Source: Margaritifera margaritifera
Lineage: Eukaryota > Mollusca > Bivalvia > Unionida > Margaritiferidae
NCBI GenBank assembly: GCA_029931535.1
Contig: JAQPZY010001628.1
Location: 798,001 to 862,000, forward strand
Reading direction: 5' to 3'
DNA: 64,000 nucleotides
Made by a program: the position numbers and the translations under genes. The notes under the pieces are model-generated. The model was not told where the DNA came from. It worked only from the letters and a program-made list of their open reading frames with translations, and did no database searches. Positions 37,558-48,899 of the stretch are shown here, one piece after another; positions within the stretch are counted from its first letter, which is position 1; each line of letters starts with the position of its first letter.

Positions 37558-38390
37558 AGTATCTGATTCATTTTCAAAACTTACTGTTTTATCATAGTAT
37601 GAAGAGAATACATATTATGTAAAAAAAAATCCACTTTGTTTTCTTGTCAATACCCTTAAAACATGTAAAATTTATGTAGATAAAAAATCTACTGGTTCAG
37701 AAGCCAATCTACTAATCAAAATTTGTAAATCAACTGGTTTGATGTCCTGGTTCTGTCACATGTATGCCAAGATGACCGTCACAAACATGATCAAGAGTTT
37801 GAATTCCTTAGATACTTCCATAAAATAAGTGTTATTTGAAATATGGTATCTATCCTGTAAAGAACAGCATTATGATGAAGGTGAAACATATGGAATACTG
37901 GTATATCAGGGTACAAGCTTTAATCATATAGTACCGTAACACTGTACCCAAGTTTCAGCTGAATACAGCCACTGATGCAGAAAATATGACTTTCAAAAAC
38001 TTTAACATAGTACCTTCACATTGCTGACTTTGCTACCACTGCCTGAAAAGTGATTAAGTATAACTCAACAGTCACAGTAAGACAAACAATGACAACTAAG
38101 CTTAATTTATTTTTAATATATTTTTATTAATTGTTTCTACTAACGATTTGAGGGAAATGATACAACTATTCATTAAAGATTAATTTTGCTTGAGATATTG
38201 CTTTACTAGCTCTTCAAAACATTCATATAACAACTTGAATTTCGGTCTTAAATAATAAAAAAATAGTTTTACATATACAATGAATATATTTGAATTTAAA
38301 TACATGTATACTTATTTTCATCACTAAACTGAGGTCAAATCACAAGTTGCAGGAAGCTTTACATTTGTGTTCAAAACAACAAAATCTTAA
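37558..38390. other. No recognised feature
   Basis: AT-rich sequence without coding or repeat signature. Confidence 0.45.
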
Positions 38391-38620
38391 TTTTCACTAC
38401 AGTGACTTTGATATTTTGAAATCAATAGGTGGTTAAAGTTTACCAACTCTGTGGAGTTTGATGAAAACTGATTGCAAGAAATTATACATGATGCAGAAAC
38501 CAAAATCAAAATGTATGCTCTTGTGACCTTGATCTTTTCGACATTCAAGTCAATAAGGTTCTTCCTCTACCCAAGAACTAGCCACTTATGAGGTTCAAGG
38601 AAAGAAATACCTAAGCAAAT
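38391..38620 (+). repeat. Family C repeat, diverged copies
   Basis: Two diverged units, with CAGTGACTTTGATATTTTGA and TTGTGACCTTGATCTTTTCG each followed by the AAGTCAATAAGGTTCTTCCT type phrase seen at 32-34 kb. Confidence 0.6.
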
Positions 38621-38998
38621 TCAAGTCCACACTAATAAACCATCTCATCTCACAAATGTTCCATTAATTGCGGTGTCTCAGCAGTGAACAGCATTATGAC
38701 GATGCACTTTTCTGCTTAAGCAGGTTAAACAGGAAATCATAGTTTATCAGGACACAAACTTTAGGCATCAAATGTTGTTTAAAATATAGGACTTTCACAA
38801 ACTTTAACACAGAATCCTAACATGATAACTGTCACAAATGTGATACCTATGTTTAGCCATTCACAGGTGAGACAAATATGGACAATGTTATCACTATATT
38901 CCGCACACTGTTTTAACAGGTGAGTGTGCATGTTAAAAACTAAACACATCTTCCTTGTTCCAAATAATAATACCATCAACTTGAGTTTATATTTCTTC

Positions 38999-39059
38999 AT
39001 TTATTTACTTCTATACTACCACAAGTACATTTATTTACTTCTATACTACTACAAGTACA
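38999..39059. repeat. Short direct repeat, about 30 bp, two copies
   Basis: ATTTATTTACTTCTATACTA followed by C(or T)ACAAGTAC is repeated once. Confidence 0.85.
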
Positions 39060-39184
39060 GTAATGAATACTGGTGAGATCTTTATCCTACTTCATGCATA
39101 ATTCACAAAGCATTCACACTTCTGATGCAGAAATAACAAAGCCAGGGCCTACATGTCGAGCCCATGATTGAAGCATTGCTATAA

Positions 39185-39670
39185 AATAAGTGACTTTGAC
39201 CCCAAGATCAAAAGGGTAAGTGAGCATGTCACAGAATGAATTGTCTTAGCTTCATAATGATTCATCTGTAGTATGAAGAAGCTCGTCAAGGAGTTTAGAA
39301 ACTATAAACAAAGTTTTAAACCAAAACCTAAAAACAAATTTTCTATGACTGTGCTCATGACCCCAAGGTCAAATGGGCAAGCAAGATTGTTACAGAATGA
39401 ATTGACTTAGCTTCATAATGATTCATCCCAAGTATGAACAAAATCTATCAAGGGCTCTAGGAAACATAAATAAATGAAAAAAACTTTTTCCAAAACCTTA
39501 ACACAAATTTTCTGACTGTGCCCTTGATCCCCAGGTCAAAAGGGCAAGTGAGAGTGTTGCAGAATGAATTGTCTGAGCTTCATAATGATTCATCTGTAGC
39601 ATGATGAGAATCTATCAAGAGGTTTAGGACATGTATACAAATGAAAAATTTGAATCAAAACCTTAACTGT
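39185..39670 (+). repeat. Family D tandem repeat, three units of about 170 bp
   Basis: Units start near 39190, 39355 and 39520. They share GACCCCAAGGTCAAA, GGGCAAG, CAGAATGAATTG, AGCTTCATAATGATTCATC and ATCTATCAAG, ending in AAAACCTTAA. Non-coding. Confidence 0.85.
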
Positions 39671-40490
39671 TGACAACAATGATGACAATCGCAAAATGTG
39701 ACTTGTTTATCTCGCTTCCCTCTAACATGGGCTCAACAATATGTCAGTAAACCTGTAATGTAACTTTAATGGACAACAATCTACTGTAATTAAACATACA
39801 CATTTATATTTTTAAGAATGTAATTCTACTATATACTATTTAAGAAATCTGACTAGTAAGTTTTCTTGATGAATACACACAAGTATGAATTATACTTTCA
39901 TGAGCAAACTTCAAAAACACTTGCAGTATACATGCTAGCAGCTGTTATACCATGCCATCAGCGGTGAAAAAGGAAAAGTAATAATAATGCCGCATGACCC
40001 AGATCTTCACAGAAGAATCATGAAAAATGTAAGACAAAAATGTTTGCACTCACTCTCCATTGTATAATATTGCACACATACATACACTACTAAGAAGCAA
40101 GTAGCAATAAAGTCTTTTGGTCAAATGAAATGTACTCATTCTAAATGGAATTATATTTTAAACAAGAAGAAATATATTAAAGAAAGAATTTGATCTCTTG
40201 CACAAAGTATATTATAAACAAAATAAGTAACAACTGAATTTGTTAACAATAATGCTGTACTGTGTATTAAAAATGCATGGTATCTAAGACACATCTGAAA
40301 CATTGCTAACTGAGGGGTCAAAACTAGCTGCAAAACGTTAGAAAGGATATATTTTCCATGCATCTGCTGCTTACTAGAATATGCTGACGTTGTATGAGAT
40401 GGCTGTTTGGATGAAGACTCTCTTAAATCAGAAGCAGGGAGAAATGTGACTGCCCTTACAAGAAGTGTATTGTGTTGTAATATTTATGAA
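39671..40490. other. No recognised feature
   Basis: AT-rich sequence. The short minus frame at 40151-40363 has no family signature. Confidence 0.45.
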
Positions 40491-40499
40491 GAAACTGGT

Positions 40500-41040
40500 T
40501 GGCCAACCTTGGGAGATAGATGAAAGTTTCATGAACTGTGTTACTTTCATAAAATTGTGAACAGTCTATCCTTCTTATCTTATTGACCTTTTACCACCAC
40601 TGGTTGGTGAGACAAACAGGCATAATCTTAGAAATAGGAATAATTTTATTTGACCTAATACTAGACTCGAAACAAGGAGAATCTCATTCCTATACTTGTC
40701 CATTAATGTTTGGAATTCACTCCCAGATTCAGTAAAATGTGAAAGTAACTATTCTATCTTCAGAAGTAAAAATAGAGGCTAAGACAACACAAGTGCCCAC
40801 CCTTTACTTTGTTGGTAACAGGAAATTCTCTATCCCACACACTAGAATTAGAAATAACTGAAGTGATTTACATAAGGATTTATATTCTAATCATTTGAGA
40901 GATAATCCATTTGGTGCTTGTTGTGAGGATATAGAAAACGCATATCATTACAAATTTACTTGCAAATACTATATTGAACAGCATAGGTAATTGCTTCAAG
41001 ATCTAAATCATCTCTATATACCAGCGATATGTATTTCGTT
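40500..41040 (+). mobile_element. Third LINE fossil, C-terminal end of ORF2-like protein
   Basis: Plus-strand pieces read YPSYLIDLLPPLVGETNRHN then LRNRNNFI, stop, PNTRLETRRISFLYLSINVW, NSLPDSVKCESNYSIFRSK (about 40560-40770). After a shift come SDLHKDLYSNHLRDNPFGAC and CEDIENAYHYKFTCKYYIEQ (about 40860-40980). The LPP...NLRN...LWNSLP order and the C-x(n)-H-x4-C finger are the usual C terminus of LINE proteins of the CR1/jockey kind. Stops show it is dead. It ends within a few bases of DIRS fossil 1. Confidence 0.75.
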
Positions 41041-41048
41041 TTTTTTTT

Positions 41049-41110
41049 TCTTGGGGGGGGGGGGTAAAAAATTTTAATGATGTAATACTTACCTGTTGGC
41101 ATTGCATAGG
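41049..41110 (-). repeat. 3' terminal repeat of DIRS fossil 1
   Basis: On the plus strand: a G run, then TTTTAATGATGTAATACTTA and CCTGTTGGCATTGCATAG. It pairs with the inverted copy at 41293-41348 inside the element. Confidence 0.85.
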
Positions 41111-41292
41111 TTGCTATTCCAGGATGGAATTACCCTTGCCCTTATATGAACTTCCAATAGAGAGTTCTGGAAAGAATCCAGAACATAACATAGACCCAAT
41201 CTGATGCCAAAGTCCCTGGCATATGTGCTGTGTCATCTTCTCAGGACCAGAATACTCAAGGGACATCAGAGTAGGGTGGGTGGAGTGAATCT

Positions 41293-41393
41293 GGAAATAC
41301 CAACAGGTAGTAATGCATCATTAAAATTAGTCTGACCCCCCCCCCCCTTACATTTAATATCAGTAATATGTTACCTGTTGGCACTGCATAGCT
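41293..41393 (-). repeat. Internal complementary region of DIRS fossil 1
   Basis: The left half (41293-41348) is the reverse complement of the 3' terminal repeat including its G run, seen here as C. The right half (41349-41393, TTTAATATCAGTAATATGTTACC...) matches the 5' terminal repeat at 46150-46196 in opposite orientation. The region therefore equals the two element ends joined together, which is the role of this segment in DIRS1 replication models. Confidence 0.8.
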
Positions 41394-41509
41394 GAATTGG
41401 CCAGTGGGGTGTGAGGCTAAGGGCCTCAAGAACTGGTATAAACTAGGAAGTACTCACCTTTACTTTAGGAATGTCCACTATTGTAAGTTAGAATCTTGTA
41501 CCTTCAGGT

Positions 41510-42300
41510 ACTTTCTGTGCTGCAACTATGGGCCCTAGAATATATGCCTTCCGCCTGGTTTGTCAAGGAATGAAGGTAGAAGGAGGAGAAGATCGTGTGT
41601 ACTTGCCAAAACGTGGCCTTTATAACTTCCTCCAGTGATTGAATGAGTTACATAGGTCCATGAGGTTGTAATGGCTCGGACTTCATGGGATTTCGTTGTC
41701 ATGAATGAAAGTTCTCCGTCGATCAGGAACTGATAAGCTCACTTAGTCGTTTTGACAATTCACCTAATATGGTCTTGAGGGTAAGATTCTCCAAGGAAGC
41801 TTCACCCAAAGGTTCATAGGGGGTTTTGGTTAAAGACCATAAGACACGAGAGGTTCCATTTTGGCATAAGTGAGCTAGACACCTGTCTCTGAAGCTCAAA
41901 ATACCTTATAGGGTTGCCAATGTGAGAATCCAAACCAATGGCTGGGCCTTTAGAGAACTTGAGTGTGTTTGATAGGGTTGCCCTATAACCCTTGATAGTA
42001 GAAACCGAGCATGGTTTCTCTTCAAAAAGGAAGAAAAGAAAATCAGCCACTGCACTCAAAGAGGGACAGCTAAGATTAATGTGCTTCTTACTTTACCAAT
42101 CACAAAGATTCTCCACTTGGCATCATAGACCTTGGGCATGGAGCATCTCCTGGAATTAATGATGCACTCAGCTACTTTGCTCAAGAACTTTGTGGATGGA
42201 TCACTTGAGATAAGCCAAGCATGAAATAGGAGAATCTGTGGGCTGTTGTGTAGGAGGAAGCTCCTGTGCTGAGACAAAGTCCCTCATCTGAGGTAATGAC
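41510..42300 (-). pseudogene. DIRS tyrosine recombinase remnant (fossil 1)
   Basis: SVSTIKGYRATLSNTLKF (about 42000-41945) and IRYFELQRQVSSSLMPKW (about 41910-41860), then EASLENLTLKT after a shift, are the N-terminal core-binding part. The middle with the first catalytic arginine is not recognisable. The C-terminal block reads TFWQVHTIFSSFYLHSL, with the nucleophile tyrosine codon at 41578-41576. In DIRS elements this enzyme inserts the circular DNA copy instead of an integrase. A deletion and stops make it inactive. Confidence 0.8.
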
Positions 42301-42419
42301 CTGGGCTGGTCTTTCAGCAGGTCAAGAAGATCGTTGAACCATGGACGTTGGGACCACAAAGGGCTATCAAGATGAGCTGAGCAGTAGAGGTCTTGACTTT
42401 TTAGAGCACTTGCAGAATC

Positions 42420-43088
42420 ATCATGAAAGGTGGAGAGGGGTATGCAAACAAGAGATCCCACTACAGACAAAATCCACTGCCCAGGCTCTCTGATCTGGAA
42501 CTGGGGAGATGTAAAAGGGGAGCTTGTTGTTCAGATTTTTTGCAAACAAGTCCACCAAGGGTTTCCACCATAGACTGAACAGGAAGTCTGCTGCAGATTG
42601 GTTCAGCAACCACTCTGTGATGACTACCTTGCCCTTCCTGGACAGACTGTTCACCTGAATATTCTTCCTGCCTTGGATGTGACGAACTCAGATAGTAATC
42701 GCTCCGAAGTTGCCCAGTGAGGGAGGTTCCAAACCTCCACAAAAAGAGAAGAAACAATCACACAGTGACTTCATATTGTGTCAACACATCACTGTAGGGT
42801 TAGGAAAACTACTCATTTCAAGATTGTTTATGTGGAGGACAGATTCTTCTAGGGACCACGAACTCTGAAGAACTATTCCTTCCAGCTCCAAGTGAAAGCC
42901 CCACCCCTAATCTGATGCATCCATGAATAGATAGGAGTGGGATTCATGGGGACTCCAGTCCAAAACTGGTCCAAATGTTCCCACCAACTCAAGTGATGGT
43001 TAAAGTCCAGATGTAGAGAAATCAGAGCTCTTAGTTGGTCCCTGTGTGGTTTCCAGTTCACCAAGAGGAGAAACTGGAGAGGGCACAA
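42420..43088 (-). pseudogene. DIRS RT connection and RNase H remnant (fossil 1)
   Basis: The segment starts CPLQFLLLVNWKPHRDQL (about 43085-43030), the RT thumb/connection block also seen in fossil 3 as WRPHRD. It continues HHLSWWEHLDQFW and an RGGAFTWSWK piece. Further on, LSRKGKVVITEWLLNQSAAD and LVDLFAKNLNNKLPFYISPV (about 42645-42510) form the RNase H to recombinase linker typical of DIRS proteins. Frames change at least three times. Confidence 0.8.
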
Positions 43089-43402
43089 GTGAAGTCTTCC
43101 TAGGGGGAACCAGATCTGCTACAGAGTTCAAGGTCGACCAGACATTGGAAAAGAGAGCTAGTCAGGCACCTACAGGGATAGATGGAACAGGAACACACCA
43201 CAGGCAAGGAACGAGTCCCTAGGGTCGCACCCCACTCCTTCCATAGGGAAGGGGGAAGGACCCACAAACTTCTTCCCTTGGCCTCTCCAGAGACTCCATC
43301 AGTTGGCTGATGGACAAAAGGGAGGTTTAAAATTGGATTCCTTTTGAACTAGGGCTGCATGAATTTAAAGAACTTGGCTGGCGGTCCCTGGGGGTGGTCA
43401 GT

Positions 43403-45160
43403 CTAACCATGCTTACTGGCTGGTTTTGACTGACCAGTAACGAATGCAAGGGACCTGTATAGTTGGTCCCTTAGGTCCTGGGAAACCATGGAGGGGATCA
43501 GACCTGTAAAGAGGGATTCCGCCACCAGAGGAGCAGCGGGAATAAGGCTCTGGCTGTGCTCAAGCAAGACCTTGGAAGTGTCCAAAGCTGTATCCCTGCG
43601 GAGGTGGAGCAACTCGGCCGATAGTGCTATGGACATGGACAAAGCAAGCCAAGATGTTTTGGCAACTGCTTCCAACAAGCGCTAAAGTGCACCTGGGGAC
43701 AGCAATTCTTCATTTAGCAGGCTGAAGGAAGTTGCCAAAAAAAGGTCAGCATGAGAGGCTATGGTCCCCGAAGAAATGCCCACTTGTGATGATCTGGTGT
43801 CAAAGGTGGGAGGTTTAAGGGGCCTGGGAGGGGTGTGAACCCTGTAACTAGCTGGAGACCAAAGGTCTCAATGTAGAGGAGGGAACTGACCACCCCTTGC
43901 ACTGTCTAGCCAGCTCTTGACCCTTGGAAAACCTTAGGGAAAGGTATCTGAAAATGGCCTAGTGCGAGAACAATAATAGGTCTTGTCTGGAGGTAGACCC
44001 AGAGAGCCTCTCAAAGCTGGAGATAATTTTTGTGTCTTCTGAGCCTAAGGGCTTATTACACAAATCCCAGTGGAAAGAAGGCAGTAAACCTTGTTTACCC
44101 CCTCATCAAATGACCAGATCTTCTCTTCCTCCTCAGCCTTTGTCAACGGGTGGAGAAGGCAGTGGAGCACCTCAGTTTGCTCCAAGTCGAACTCCTGCAA
44201 GTCCACCAGGACTGACAGGATGTCTTCGTCTTGCTCCAGCTGTGGGGAGGCAGGACTTTGTGACCGCTTGTCTCTCTGTGAGGGAGACCTGTCTCTTAGG
44301 TGCGATGGAGACCTGGGGGTAAGAAGAGCCTTGTTCTGACACACCTCCCATGGAATGAGGGGACTGTTCCTAGTTGCAGACTCTACCGAAGTACAAGGGG
44401 TGTCTCGTCTTTCCTGGGGCACAAGAGGCAAGAGGGCTTGCCTCTCTCTCTTCTCTTTTGCTCTATGCTGAAAGGGGTACGTGTGTATGTGTGTGTGTGT
44501 CAACCCTACCCTTGTGGTTTCCATGATCAGTTACCAGTCAATGACTGGTCAGGCGAAACATATGTAGGAGGACCCCTCCTCAAAAACAATTGAGCGCAAT
44601 TGTAGCTCTCCCCTCCCAGGAAGGCTCAATCTATGAGTTGCCTCAGGGCTACTTGCTATGAGAGGGTGCTGCACATCAATCACGGGGAGGGGAGTGCATG
44701 TCTTGAACCACCGAGCTATGGACCTGGAGAGGGCGTTGATCCTCCATCATGTGGCGGGCATTTCCCTCGCCTTCCTTTGGGTTTGGAAAGGACACTGATC
44801 CTCCCTCATTGGAGACTGTGCCTTACTTTCTGCCCTACAGGTGCTGGAGAGTGCACTGCTCCTCCCTCCCAGGGGGCATGCCGCACTCTCCATCCTGGTG
44901 ATTCCTTCCTTGGAAGGGACCCAGGACCACATGGGTATTTGGGCCTTAAACTTCTCTGAACCTGAACAAGAAGGGCTAAGTTTTCCTTTCTTAGTCCCCT
45001 TATATGTCCAATGGCTCTTGGCAAGGTCCCACACCTCGTCTCAGGCCAGAGGCAGCAAAGCAAACATCCTTCTGTCTGACTGCAACCCGTGCACAAAAGA
45101 CAGAAATTATGGAAATCCCATGGGGCCTTCTTGTGCCTGTATTTCCCATGCAGTGCTTAG
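43403..45160 (-). pseudogene. DIRS gag remnant (fossil 1)
   Basis: Near 45150-45050 a cysteine-rich start (CTGCSQTEGCLLCCLW) suggests a zinc-binding N terminus. A basic RSPSHLRDRSPSQRDKRS stretch (about 44310-44255) leads to an acidic run and WSFDEGVNKVYCLLS (about 44115-44070). The C-terminal part reads LHLRRDTALDTSKVLLE and AESLFTGLIPSMVSQDLRDQ (about 43615-43465), ending LAFVTGQSKPASK. The layout matches the other two fossils; breaks occur between blocks. Confidence 0.75.
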
Positions 45161-46149
45161 ACATCTCCTTCAAAGTCTGAAAACAAAGAAATAAACAATA
45201 CAAAGAATATAAAACACACGAGTACTTACAATGTCACGCACTCTATGTACACAACTATGATAAGTGGTGTGAGACCTGTAATTACACCTCTTTCAGATTA
45301 CAATACTAATGAAAAATATGAGAACTAAAATGTCATGTAATGTATTGTATGCATATAACCAACAATGAGTAGTGCGTGACCTGTAACTACACCACTTAAG
45401 ATTATAGTACTAAAACTGCATACGGAGAGGCAACTCTGACAAAGAAGGGTTCATAAAGATATGAAGGAAAGGTGTGTGACTGAAGGAAACACATAATCTA
45501 GTTGCTCTTTAATGAATATAGTATTTCTCTTACTGAATATAAACACAGGCAAAATAAATTACCGGGATTTTTAAAAACAAAGCAGAGGGAATGCAAGAAG
45601 ACTCACTCTAATGTAAAATATACAGTAGTGCTACTTCCTGTGAGGAAGTACTAAAGATACAGCAATACTAAAAATAAAACCAGCAAGAAAAATAATTAAG
45701 TACAAAACCATTGAGAGAGACCTTACATGAGACTAACTCAATGTATAACATAAAAGGGGAGCAAAAAAAAAGGATGTTCACTAACTAAAGGAATATGTGA
45801 TAACTAGGTCTCAGGTTTGGCAATGAAGAGAGCAGATACCTACCCCATTGTGTGAATAAAACACAATAAGTACAATTGAAATACAGACCAGCCACACACC
45901 ACGGGAGGGGGAATGTTAACCAGGCACTGCTGGGATCACTGACAACAAATGCCCTGGAAAAACTTCAAGAGAGCTTAATTATTTCACAAATGAAATTAAG
46001 GACCGCAGGTAATAAACTCTGATAAATACAGAAAACTGTATTAGTTTGTCCGATGCAAGATTTAACGCCAGCAAAGGAACAATTCAAAGAGCAACTTTGT
46101 GCAAACTTACGATTGTACATGGTATCCTTGAAAAGACGAAGACTATGGC

Positions 46150-46196
46150 GCACAAGCTATGCAATACCGACAGGTAGTGTATTAGTGATATTAAAA
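46150..46196 (-). repeat. 5' terminal repeat of DIRS fossil 1
   Basis: On the minus strand: TTTTTAATATCACTAATACA then CTACCTGTCGGTATTGCATAG. It matches, inverted, the right half of the internal complementary region and more weakly the 3' terminal repeat. Confidence 0.8.
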
Positions 46197-46754
46197 ACAA
46201 ATATTTTGTTATATTGATCATATGATTATTTGGCAAATCTTAATATTTGCTTACTTGACTTGTTCCAAACATATATTAAAGACATGAAACACCTTATATA
46301 AATAATGAGTATTCAAAAATTTAATTTCACTACTCAATTAATTACTGCCATATTAATAAAGACATGATATTCTTAACTTTTAGCTATCGAATGTCTTGTG
46401 TATTCATTCTGGTGTATGTACTCTTGTCCAATTTCTGCCACAATCATTAATTTATTAATCTCTCTCTCTCATACCTATCTTCCTGGAATCATGTATGGTT
46501 ACATATAATTGAATCAAACCATATTAATTTAGTGCTGATATCCATGTAAATTTCTTATTGATTGTAAGAGAAAGGCTTATTCTAAGTTGTGAGAACTTGT
46601 AGCCCAACCCCATTTATCAATATTTATGGCAATCAAATATGTTTAAACTAACTAATTATCTTCCACTGAGTAAACAGACTAATATTATTTTTCATAAACA
46701 TTTTTAAAAACATTTTCTAAAGTTAATCATTCCTACCTCCTAGGTTTCAGTTAT
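46197..46754. other. No recognised feature
   Basis: AT-rich flank right of DIRS fossil 1. Confidence 0.5.
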
Positions 46755-46854
46755 TCCAATTAAAAATTTAAAATACTCTTGAAACCTAGCCCTGAATATG
46801 TCCAATTAAAAATTTAAAATACTCTTGGAACCTAGCCCTGAATATGTCCAATTA
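46755..46854. repeat. 46-bp tandem duplication
   Basis: TCCAATTAAAAATTTAAAAT...AATATG at 46755-46800 is repeated at 46801-46846 with one change, and a third copy starts. Confidence 0.95.
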
Positions 46855-46894
46855 TTATATCCTTGTTTCTTTCTAATTTAAACAATTCTTTCCC

Positions 46895-47189
46895 TAGCAT
46901 TCCATTTACATTTAAAGGTCACAGGCCATGTAAAAGCACAATGTTTACATACTTAGCATTCCATTTACATTTAAAGGTCACAGGCCATGTACATGCACAA
47001 TGTTTACATACTTAGCATTCCATTTACATTTAAAGGTCACAGGCCATGTACATGCACAATGTTTACATACTTAGCATTCCATTTACATTTAAAGGTCACA
47101 GGCCATGTACATGCACAATGTTTACATACTTAGCATTCCATTTACATTTAAAGGTCACAGGCCATGTACATGCACAATGTTTACATATT
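46895..47189 (+). repeat. 59-bp minisatellite, five units
   Basis: Five head-to-tail copies beginning TAGCATTCCATTTACATTTA start at 46895, 46954, 47013, 47072 and 47131. Only unit one differs visibly (TAAAAGCA for TACATGCA). Each contains TAAAGGTCA. Confidence 0.97.
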
Positions 47190-47753
47190 CAACAAGCTCT
47201 GAATGTAAAAATTGAGTAGCAGTTCCTAATTTGTAAAGTTCTCTGTCAATTCTGAACAGGCAGTGTCATGGTTAGCCAATTTCCTCAAAAGCCATGGTTT
47301 CTTTCCATGTGACCAATATCTTTAAAACCAATCAATGGCTACTCATTTTCAAAAAATGGAGACTGTTACTTAAATTTCTGGTGAGGACTGTGTTTATTTA
47401 AATTCAGTTCATGTCTATCATACTTCTAAGAGTACATTATGCATGACACAGAGAGTCCGTTACACCTGTATATGCTGGTTTTTACTGATATAATTTGCCC
47501 CTGTACAAATGAGACTGTCGGTATTCATGTACCGACAAACTGTAAATGTGTTTTAAGTCTTGAAACTTTCTCAACATCAAAGTCGGTCATTACTGCTACA
47601 ATTGTATTCCCATATCCCTGTTGACTTTGATACTGCTGCTGTGTTGACTTGTAACACTATCAATTATCAATGCAGCTCCTGTAAAAGTAAGAAATTCATT
47701 CGCTTCATTTTCACTTTCTAAAGTATTGTTTACAACATAACTTTCTCAACTTT
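47190..47753. other. No recognised feature
   Basis: AT-rich. A minus-strand AATAAA at about 47398-47393 could serve as a distal polyadenylation signal for the CENP-C-like gene, which is speculative. Confidence 0.4.
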
Positions 47754-48236
47754 ATGTTCCATTCCCAATTATGAGACCTGGTCCCATAATAAACCATATT
47801 TGATGAGACTGGTTGATTAGCATTTGAACTAGTAAAATTTGGCCTAGTACTGACTTTTCCCATCCTTGCCAATTCGAGGTACCAGTAATTGCGTAACCCT
47901 AGCTGAATCTCTGGTGACAGCTGTTTGACATTTAACACAGGGATGAGAAGACTGTTCAGAACATGCACATTTTATCTCTTTCCCAGATAATACCCATGTA
48001 TCAATTTGGGAGAAAAATCTGTCTTTTATTGCATCTCTACCAACAAAAGCTGGCCTGGATTTCACCAACAGAATTTTAAGCCTGGGCTTACTTTTAGGTC
48101 TAGAATCCAGCAATCTTATTGGCTGAAATTTAAGTCTGATTTAAAATCAACCAATCAAATATCTTAAGTCTAGACTTAACTTTACGACTTATACTGGTGA
48201 AAATGGGACCAGGTCTCATAATTGGGAATGGAACAT
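47754..48236. mobile_element. Short element with perfect 34-bp inverted ends
   Basis: The 34 bases at 47754-47787 (ATGTTCCATTCCCAATTATG...CCCAT) are exactly repeated, inverted, at 48203-48236. The 483-bp unit has no transposase frame. Flanks show no clear target duplication beyond T-rich sequence, so class is open. It lies about 0.55 kb beyond the CENP-C-like stop codon, in the 3' direction of that gene. Confidence 0.85.
48025..48030 (-). other. Candidate polyadenylation signal AATAAA (minus)
   Basis: First AATAAA I saw on the minus strand after the CENP-C-like stop codon, about 750 bases downstream, inside the short inverted-end element. An ATTAAA variant at 48762-48757 is much nearer. Neither is proven. 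Confidence 0.3.
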
Positions 48237-48780
48237 TTCTTCATTCAAAATTACAATTAGAAAAAGAAATCCTGACACAATAAAAAGACAAATTTTACAG
48301 ATTGTACAGCAGCATTCATGTCTTAAAGTACGTGAAAAATAAAAAATAAATGTACAATTTCATCCCCTGCATGTTCATACAATTTTCCAATCATTTAAAA
48401 GAGGTATATGACCAAGTTTATGAGAATAGGTCTAACAAGTGTTGGTGTCTGTACCTTAAAATCAGATACTAACAGTATAAAAATAATGAAAATCACTGAT
48501 TAAGATGATAGATACATTTTATATATATATATTACTGAGGCAATAACTATCAGAAAGTTACACATAACATTTATAGATATTTAACTTTTACATTTCAAAA
48601 TACAACTTCATTGTTCCCACATGAAGAAAGCAGATGCAGCTGCCTGCTTTAAAAGATACTGTCATTAAAAGTAAGGTGTAGGCAAAATTAAACTGAACGT
48701 TGTGTATTTATCTCCCTCTCTCTCCTAGATATGGGTTAAAGCTTGATCTTTTGGGTTTTAATCATTTCTTGATCTGTTCT

Positions 48781-48899
48781 TCAATCCTCTTGTGTTCCTG
48801 TCCCAGTAAAAACTGATGTACTGGCATCATTGTCTTTGAAGACAACAAAATCCAATGTAGCTGAATCAGAACGCAGGTTTTTTAAACTGTAAACATTGC
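48781..48899 (-). CDS. CENP-C-like protein, terminal exon (cupin domain end)
   Basis: After acceptor CTTTCAG (ending at 48900), two bases complete a split glycine codon. The exon then reads NVYSLKNLRSDSATLDFVVF, a polar tail and TGA at 48783-48781. Joined to the preceding exon it gives P-I-G-N-V-Y-S-L-K-N-L, the conserved P-x-G-N-x-Y-x-I/L-x-N turn of the CENP-C/Mif2 cupin. The phase fits exactly: the previous exon ends with one extra G. Known role of the domain: homodimerisation of the kinetochore scaffold CENP-C. The intron before this exon is 12.3 kb. Confidence 0.85.

Larger units (their letters stand above)
41049..46196 (-). mobile_element. DIRS1-type retrotransposon fossil 1 (gag, RNase H, recombinase; RT lost)
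   Basis: Minus-strand order: 5' terminal repeat (46196-46150), leader, gag (about 45150-43403), RNase H region (about 43088-42420), tyrosine recombinase (about 42300-41510), internal complementary region (41393-41293) and 3' terminal repeat (about 41110-41049). Gag and RNase H are only about 300 bp apart, so the RT core has been deleted. Frameshifts and stops occur throughout. Inverted ends and the internal complementary region match the DIRS1 group rather than Ngaro or PAT, which have split direct repeats. Confidence 0.9.

Noticed and set aside
41814..42059. Phage-type integrase suggesting a prophage or bacterial contamination
   Set aside because: The recombinase belongs to a DIRS retrotransposon, with gag and RNase H pieces upstream and inverted ends around it.
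44032..44959. Plus-strand frames of 96-108 residues at 44-45 kb
   Set aside because: They are shadows of the minus-strand DIRS gag in a GC-richer region and show no signature of their own.
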